In this document: positions 6,995 to 11,467 of the stretch, piece by piece
Position numbering within the stretch: position 1 is the stretch's first letter
Layout: each line of letters begins with the position of its first letter
Assembly: GCA_010365205.1 (NCBI GenBank)
Contig: JAAFGU010000043.1
Location: 4,697 to 16,163, forward strand
Origin: Aromatoleum sp.
GTDB taxonomy: Bacteria; Pseudomonadota; Gammaproteobacteria; Burkholderiales; Casimicrobiaceae
Length of the DNA stretch: 11,467 nt
Reading direction: 5' to 3'
The notes under the pieces: generated by a model
What the model was told of the DNA's origin: nothing
Seen by the model: the letters and a program-made list of their open reading frames with translations, nothing else
Database searches by the model: none
Made by a program: the position numbers and the translations under genes

Positions 6995-7524
6995 GAAGCC
7001 TCCTCGGGCATGTGCCGAGACAGCCAGAGGCCCTGGACCAGCGCGAAAGCCAGGAACAGCCCGATTCCGCCCCACACTTTGAAGTTGACCCAGGTTTCGG
7101 TCGAGAAATGGAATGCCACGTACCAGTTCACCGCGGCCATGCACGCGAAGAAGGCGACCCAGGCCCAGGTCAGCCGGACCCATACCGCTTCCGGCAATAC
7201 GATGCCCTTCATCAGGTAACTCAGGAGGTTGCGACCGAATCCCAACCGGCCGACGGCGAGCACGCCGCCGAAAAGCAGGTAGAGGACGGTCGGTTTCCAT
7301 TTGATGAACACCTCATCGTGCAGTAGCAGCGTGGCGCCACCGAAGACGGCGATGATCACGAATGAAAGCCAGTGCACGACCTCGACGCGTCCGCGCTGCC
7401 AGCGCATCCAGGCGATCTGGACGACCGACGCGGCGATAGCAACCCCGGTGGCGACAAAAATGCCCTGCCACTTGAACGCGATGAAGAAGAGCAGAAGCGG
7501 AAAATAGTCGGCGAGCAGCTGCAT
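6991..7524 (-). CDS. yciB: Inner membrane septation protein YciB (IspZ family)
   Basis: A 177-residue polytopic inner-membrane protein of the YciB/IspZ (septation protein A) family, linked to cell-envelope maintenance and division; its molecular activity is not known. About five hydrophobic helices are visible. Family signatures include FPLLLFFIAFK at the N-terminus, FGGATLLLHDEVFIKWKPTVLY (about 61-82), LPEAVWVRLTWAWVAFF and WVNFKVWG, with RHMPEE near the C-terminus. The ATG at 7524 matches the family N-terminus, but there is no SD upstream; instead a TACAAT -10 box lies nine bases before it. The gene overlaps bolA by four bases and heads the yciB-bolA-ppiC unit. Confidence 0.95.
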   Translation of the reverse strand: MQLLADYFPLLLFFIAFKWQGIFVATGVAIAASVVQIAWMRWQRGRVEVVHWLSFVIIAVFGGATLLLHDEVFIKWKPTVLYLLFGGVLAVGRLGFGRNLLSYLMKGIVLPEAVWVRLTWAWVAFFACMAAVNWYVAFHFSTETWVNFKVWGGIGLFLAFALVQGLWLSRHMPEEAS

Positions 7525-7532
7525 AACCGACT

Positions 7533-7538
7533 ATTGTA
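7533..7538 (-). promoter_or_regulatory. Candidate -10 box (TACAAT) for yciB-bolA-ppiC
   Basis: The minus strand reads GGTACAATAG, with the TACAAT hexamer ending eight bases before the yciB ATG. Transcription would begin at, or within a few bases of, the start codon. A -35 element 17 bases further up is not convincing. The 132-bp gap to ampD holds nothing else I can name and no strong terminator. Confidence 0.5.
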
Positions 7539-7656
7539 CCTTGGGCGCGGCCGCTACCGCCAGCATGGAGATTCCCGGTCTGGATGCCGTCACCGCGGGC
7601 CGGTTGCACGGCGAAAGGGCTGCGGCCCGGCTTGCCGGATGGCCTGGCGCCCGTAT

Positions 7657-8274
7657 TCAGCCGCTGCGCGCAGCCATCAGTCGGTTCAGCCGTGCCCAGT
7701 CGAATGCCGGACCCGGGTCCGTCTTGCGTCCGGGCGCTATGTCGCTGTGCCCCACGGTATCGGCGATTGGATAGCGGCGGCGAATCGCCTTGACCAGCCG
7801 CGCCAGCATCGCGTATTGCCCGGCTTCGTAGGCAATGTCGTCGGCGCCCTCCAGTTCGACCCCGATCGAGAAGTCGTTGCAACGCTCGCGGCCGTTCCAC
7901 GACGACGTTCCGGCGTGCCACGCCCGCTCAGTGCAATGGACGAACTGGACGAGCGCGCCGTTGCGCCGGATCAGGAAATGCGCCGATACCCGGAGGTGTG
8001 CGATCGTCCCGTAGGAGGGGTGGGCAGATGGGTCGAGTCGATTCGTGAACAGCCGGGCGATGGCGTCGCCGCCGAACGACCCTGGCGGCAGCGAAATGCC
8101 ATGGACGACCAGAAGCGTGACCTCTGCGCCGTCGGGCCGCGCATCTCGGTTCGGCGAGCGGATCTGGCGCGCGAGGTTCGCCACGCCCCGAAGGTCGACG
8201 ACGAGCCGGCGCGGGGCCGCAGCGTCCGCGCGCCGGACCGCTTGCTCGGACGCTGACTTGGGGCGGGGGCTCAC
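7657..8274 (-). CDS. ampD: 1,6-anhydro-N-acetylmuramyl-L-alanine amidase AmpD
   Basis: A 205-residue zinc amidase of the Amidase_2 family, which removes the peptide from anhydroMurNAc-peptides in the cytoplasm during peptidoglycan recycling. In many bacteria its loss induces AmpC beta-lactamase through AmpR. Expected zinc ligands are H58 (LLVVHGISLPPG), H176 (GHSDIAPGRKTDPG) and D186; the catalytic Glu is E140 in IGVELEG. The WHAGTSSWNGRERCND stretch (119-134) is typical of AmpD rather than of the larger AmiD. There is no signal peptide, as expected. The GTG at 8274 is the only start available before the conserved region, with an in-frame stop just upstream; the first 20 or so residues are unconserved and the SD is weak. 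It lies 17 bp after pilR and is probably co-transcribed. Confidence 0.95.
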   Translation of the reverse strand: MSPRPKSASEQAVRRADAAAPRRLVVDLRGVANLARQIRSPNRDARPDGAEVTLLVVHGISLPPGSFGGDAIARLFTNRLDPSAHPSYGTIAHLRVSAHFLIRRNGALVQFVHCTERAWHAGTSSWNGRERCNDFSIGVELEGADDIAYEAGQYAMLARLVKAIRRRYPIADTVGHSDIAPGRKTDPGPAFDWARLNRLMAARSG

Positions 8275-8291
8275 GCGCGTGGCTCACCCTG

Positions 8292-9629
8292 CTACTTGAT
8301 TCCGAGCCGCTCCATTCGATAGCGCATCGCACGGAAGGTGATGCCTAGCAGCTTCGCCGCCGCGGTCCGGTTGTAGCGGGTCTTCTCGAGCGCCTCATTG
8401 ATCGCCATACGCTCGACGCGGTCGAGATAGTCCTGCAGCGGCCACTTTTCCCCGGCGTTGAGCGCGGCTTCGGCCTCGTCGGCGATGGGCGTCAGGTGCA
8501 GGTCGTCCGAGGTGATGCGCAACGGGTCGCCGGCGAGCGAGAGACCGCGCTCGAGAATGTTTTCGAGTTCGCGAACGTTGCCTGGAAAAGGATAGCGCTC
8601 GAGGGCGCTGAGCGCCTCCGGATCGAGTTGCGCCGGCGTGCCCCGCGACAGCTTGGCGAGGATAGCGTGTGCGATCAGCGGGATGTCCTCGCGCATTTCG
8701 CGCAAGCTCGGCATCGCCAGCTCGATCACGTGCAGCCGGTAATAGAGATCCTGCCGGAACTCGCCCGATTCGACCAGCGTGGCGAGTTTCTTGTGCGTGG
8801 CGCTGACGATTCGGACGTCGACCGGTTCCTCCTGCGTCGAACCGACCTTGCGCACTTTCTTTTCCTGGATCGTGCGCAACAGCTTGACCTGCATTGCGAG
8901 CGGCAGGTCGGCGACTTCGTCGAGGAACAGCGTGCCGCCGTTGGCTGCCTGAAAGAAGCCGTCGCGGTCGGCCTCGGCGCCGGTGAACGATCCTTTCCGG
9001 TAGCCGAAGAATTCGCTCTCCATCAGATTTTCGGGAATGGCACCGCAGTTCACCGCGATAAACGGCAGTTCAGCGCGCGGACCGCCCGAGTGGATCATCC
9101 GCGCGGCAAGCTCCTTGCCGCTGCCCGACTCGCCGTTGATGAAGACCGGGGCCTGACTTTTCGCCAGCCGTTCGATCAGGCTGCGGACCTGCATCATCGC
9201 CGGCGATTCGCCGAGCAACTGATAGCTCGACGTCGGCTGCGGCTTCTCCGGCACTTTGAGCGCCTGCTTGACCAGCGCCCTCAGCTGCTCGAGCGCCACC
9301 GGCTTCGCGAGGTAATCGAACGCCCCGGCCTTCAATGCAGCGACCGCATTCTCGGCGCTTCCGTACGCGGTGATGACGGCGACCGGTACGTCGAGCCCTT
9401 TCTGGTTGATGTGTTCGACCACGCGCAGCCCATCGCCGTCGGGCAGGCGCATGTCGGTCAGGCAAAGATCGAACGACTCCTTGTCGAGCAGGCGGATCGC
9501 CTCAGTGACGTTTTCGGCGCGCGAGGTGTCGAGCCCCATTCGGGACAGCGTCAATTCCAGCAGCTCGAGCAGATCGGGCTCATCGTCAACGATGAGAACT
9601 TTGGGCTGGCCGCGGATTTTTCGGGACAT
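8292..9629 (-). CDS. pilR: Sigma-54-dependent response regulator PilR
   Basis: A 445-residue NtrC-family activator. The receiver domain (about 9-125) has the acidic pair D15/D16, the phospho-acceptor D59 (LTDMRLPDGDG) and K109. The AAA+ domain (about 138-365) shows Walker A GESGSGKE (166-173), the sigma-54-contact loop GSFTGA (213-218), Walker B LFLDEV (234-239) and FPGNVRELEN. A Fis-type helix-turn-helix lies at about 405-442 (NRTAAAKLLGITFRAMRYRM). PilR, phosphorylated by PilS, activates the type IV major pilin gene with sigma-54. The ESEFFG variant of the usual ESELFG is, as I recall, common in PilR. The ATG at 9629 has GAGG six bases upstream. It lies 11 bp after pilS. Assignment as PilR rather than another NtrC homologue rests on the neighbouring PilS. 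Confidence 0.94.
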   Translation of the reverse strand: MSRKIRGQPKVLIVDDEPDLLELLELTLSRMGLDTSRAENVTEAIRLLDKESFDLCLTDMRLPDGDGLRVVEHINQKGLDVPVAVITAYGSAENAVAALKAGAFDYLAKPVALEQLRALVKQALKVPEKPQPTSSYQLLGESPAMMQVRSLIERLAKSQAPVFINGESGSGKELAARMIHSGGPRAELPFIAVNCGAIPENLMESEFFGYRKGSFTGAEADRDGFFQAANGGTLFLDEVADLPLAMQVKLLRTIQEKKVRKVGSTQEEPVDVRIVSATHKKLATLVESGEFRQDLYYRLHVIELAMPSLREMREDIPLIAHAILAKLSRGTPAQLDPEALSALERYPFPGNVRELENILERGLSLAGDPLRITSDDLHLTPIADEAEAALNAGEKWPLQDYLDRVERMAINEALEKTRYNRTAAAKLLGITFRAMRYRMERLGIK

Positions 9630-9640
9630 GGCGGACCTCT

Positions 9641-11278
9641 TCAGGGTTTGTCGGTGGGGCGAACCGCGCGTTTCAGTGTCAGGCGGAAACGCGCGCCCGG
9701 CCCCTTCGGCAGGAGTTCGAGCGCGGCGCCGTTGGCGTCGGCGAGTTCGCGTGCAATATACAGGCCGAGACCGGTGCCGCCCGGCCGCGTCGTGAAGAAT
9801 GGCTCGAAGATCTGCCCACGCAGTTCCGCCGGGATGCCCGGGCCGTCGTCGGTGAGCTCGCAGATCACCGCATCCCCCATGTAGCCGGGGCGGGAGACGA
9901 GCCGTATGCTGTTTTCCTTCTTCTGGCAGTGCTGCCACGCATTGCGGACGAGATTCCAGAAGATCTGGTTCAGGTGGCCGCGGTCGAAGATCACGAGAAG
10001 CTCGTCGGGAATCTCCAGCACGATGCCGCCGGGCGGGATGTTCTCGGCCTGCACGATCTCGTCGACCAGCGAGCGCAGGAATTCACCGATCGAGATGACC
10101 TCCGGCTGTTGCCGGTCGCGGCGGTTCAATTGCAGCACCTCGCCGACGATGCGGTCGATGCGCTTCGCGTTGTTTCGGATCATGCTGAGCAGGCGTTGTC
10201 CCTCCGGCACGACGGCCCCGTCCTCCTCCAGCAGCTGCGCCGCCTGGTTGATGGCCGACAACGGATTCCGGACTTCGTGGGCGATGCTGGCGGTGAGCCG
10301 GCCCATCGCCGCGAGTTTCATCTGCTGCGCTTCGCTCTGCGCGCGGCCGAGGTCCTCCAGGTAGATCAGCGTGCCGCCGTTGAGCCCCGATCCGATCCGC
10401 ACGAGGCGTACGCGCAGCAGGCGCTGCGTTACCTCGACCTTGAACGGAGGCAGCACCTCCGAGTCGTCCTCCTGCCAGCGCCGCCAGTAGTCGTGCAGCG
10501 TCGAACTGAATTCGGCGAGCCGCATGCCGCCGCGCATCCGCCCGAACCCACCGAGCAGCCGCGTCACCTGCGCGTTATGGCCGCGGACCACGCCGTTCAG
10601 GTCTACGACGAGGACGCCGTCCTGCATGTCCTGGATGATGAGCCGGTTGACCTGCTCGAGATTGGCGACGTCGATGCCGCGCTGGGCGGCAAGGTCCTCC
10701 GAAGCTTTCGTGTAGCGGCCGAGCGCGACGGCAATCCCGATCGTCGCGAAATAACCGAAGCCGGCAAGCCCCGTCTGGAACGGCTGCGCGCCTGTCACCT
10801 GGCCTTCCAGCAGGCGCCAGATGTCGAGTCCCAGGAGAACGATCGTGGCAACTGCCGCATGGAAGAATGCCGTCCGCGTCCGCAGCAGCCAGCCGCTCGC
10901 CGCGAGCTGCGGAAACAGAAGGATCGGCAAGGTGCCGCCCGGCGTGCCGCCGGCGATCATGATCATCGCGATGAAAAACACGTCGCCGGCGAGGAGCCCC
11001 GAAATCAGCACCGCCAGCGGCAGCGGCAGCGGATCGCGCTGGATCCACCAGAACGCGGCGAAACCGAACAGGAAGTACAGGCCGGTCGCCGTGACAAATG
11101 CGTTGGGTGCCCCGATCGACAGCAGCTTCAAGTCGAGCAGCAGCGCCGTGCCGAGCAGCAGCGCGCCGCAAATCGCCCGGTAGAGACCGACGATCCACAG
11201 GATGCGGCGCGGCGATTCGTTGATCGATGCCGGCAGCTGCAACGGTTCGAACGGCGGATTGGCGGGATGGGTTTGCAT
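9641..11278 (-). CDS. pilS: Sensor histidine kinase PilS
   Basis: A 545-residue membrane histidine kinase. Six hydrophobic helices occupy about residues 27-186, the N-terminal arrangement of PilS. They are followed by a PAS-like region (about 205-312, with QDGVLVVDLNGVV), a HisKA dimerisation domain with phospho-acceptor H334 in SIAHEVRNPLSAI, and a HATPase_c domain with N-box NLVRNAWQH (442-450), G1 DDGPGIP (477-483) and G2 GTGLGLYIARELA (501-513). It phosphorylates PilR to control type IV pilin expression; in Pseudomonas PilS senses pilin in the membrane. The ATG at 11278 has no good SD, so the start is slightly uncertain, but the hydrophobic region begins only 26 residues later. It lies 34 bp after the small upstream gene. 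Confidence 0.95.
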   Translation of the reverse strand: MQTHPANPPFEPLQLPASINESPRRILWIVGLYRAICGALLLGTALLLDLKLLSIGAPNAFVTATGLYFLFGFAAFWWIQRDPLPLPLAVLISGLLAGDVFFIAMIMIAGGTPGGTLPILLFPQLAASGWLLRTRTAFFHAAVATIVLLGLDIWRLLEGQVTGAQPFQTGLAGFGYFATIGIAVALGRYTKASEDLAAQRGIDVANLEQVNRLIIQDMQDGVLVVDLNGVVRGHNAQVTRLLGGFGRMRGGMRLAEFSSTLHDYWRRWQEDDSEVLPPFKVEVTQRLLRVRLVRIGSGLNGGTLIYLEDLGRAQSEAQQMKLAAMGRLTASIAHEVRNPLSAINQAAQLLEEDGAVVPEGQRLLSMIRNNAKRIDRIVGEVLQLNRRDRQQPEVISIGEFLRSLVDEIVQAENIPPGGIVLEIPDELLVIFDRGHLNQIFWNLVRNAWQHCQKKENSIRLVSRPGYMGDAVICELTDDGPGIPAELRGQIFEPFFTTRPGGTGLGLYIARELADANGAALELLPKGPGARFRLTLKRAVRPTDKP

Positions 11279-11312
11279 CAGGCGCGGTTATCGCAGAACG
11301 GGCGGGATGGCG

Positions 11313-11467
11313 TCAACGGCGGTTCGCGCACGCAGGGTCGCTGCACGTCGGGCCGGCGGCGTTGTCCTTGGCGTCGGCGCGCGGCAGGAAGACGCCGCAG
11401 CGAACGCAGCGCACCATCGTGTCGGCGACCGGCTCGCGCGCATTGGCGGCACGTTTCGTGTCGTCGG
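11313..11467 (-). CDS. PP0621-like small cysteine-motif protein, C-terminal part (5' partial)
   Basis: The frame is open from the window edge to TGA at 11315-11313, giving the last 50 residues of a small protein. It ends in a Cys-rich module (from MVRCVRCGVFLPRADA onward) with the pattern C-x2-C-x17-C-x4-C, consistent with a small zinc finger. Proteins of this kind (PP0621 family), with an N-terminal membrane helix followed by such a motif, commonly lie just upstream of pilS in betaproteobacteria; the membrane part would be off the edge here. Most relatives, as I recall, end in a C-S-x-x-H-R pattern, while this one ends CSDPACANRR, with Cys where His is usual. The function is unknown. It is probably co-transcribed with pilS, 34 bp downstream. 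Confidence 0.75.
   Translation of the reverse strand, partial: DDTKRAANAREPVADTMVRCVRCGVFLPRADAKDNAAGPTCSDPACANRR

Noticed and set aside
5605..7326. Long plus-strand open frame (573 codons) across ppiC, bolA and part of yciB
   Set aside because: It is antisense to three well-supported genes, is Arg/Leu-rich, has no SD and resembles no family; GC-rich genes often leave their antisense frames open.
8496..9884. Plus-strand open frame of 462 codons opposite pilR and the pilS end
   Set aside because: It is antisense to clear PilR domains, and its composition is typical of a shadow frame.
1..11467. Mobile element, CRISPR array, tRNA, rRNA or other RNA gene
   Set aside because: No transposase or integrase, no regularly spaced repeats, no tRNA-like cloverleaf and no rRNA sequence were seen; base composition is even throughout, so there is no sign of recent transfer.

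Overview
ORGANISM. The window is uniformly GC-rich and reads as chromosomal DNA of a betaproteobacterium, probably Burkholderiales-like. The clues are the order PP0621-like zinc-finger protein / pilS / pilR / ampD, the yciB-bolA-ppiC block, a long single-chain PurL, a TctA/TctB transporter, and TTG/GTG starts mixed with good Shine-Dalgarno (SD) sites. This is inferred from gene content alone; no lineage marker such as rRNA is present. LAYOUT. The plus strand carries only the left end: the C-terminal part of purL (cut by the window start), then a PaaY-type gamma-carbonic-anhydrase-fold protein. Everything from 1791 to the right end is on the minus strand, so paaY and ggt converge. Read in their own direction (right to left), the minus-strand genes are: (1) the tail of a small PP0621-like cysteine-motif protein (cut by the window end), the sensor kinase pilS, the sigma-54 activator pilR, and ampD, a tight cluster; (2) yciB, bolA and ppiC, beginning at a promoter that sits almost on the yciB start codon and ending at a strong intrinsic terminator; (3) after a 369-bp gene-free gap, tctB, tctA, a possible 42-codon ORF, and ggt. 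HOW THE GENES WORK TOGETHER. PilS/PilR is the two-component pair that switches on type IV pilin transcription through sigma-54 RNA polymerase. AmpD recycles anhydro-muropeptides. YciB, BolA and a periplasmic parvulin are envelope and morphology housekeeping functions. TctB/TctA form the membrane part of a tripartite tricarboxylate transporter that lacks a local TctC receptor and is followed by a cytoplasmic-type gamma-glutamyltransferase, hinting at a shared substrate route. PurL and PaaY are metabolic enzymes. NOVELTY. Most of the window is ordinary core genome, and I found no new multi-gene system, mobile element, CRISPR array or RNA gene. The points most worth a second look are the unexplained small ORF with an ideal SD between tctA and ggt, the receptor-less tctBA-ggt operon, the probable leaderless yciB transcript, and a dyad upstream of the tctB promoter candidate.
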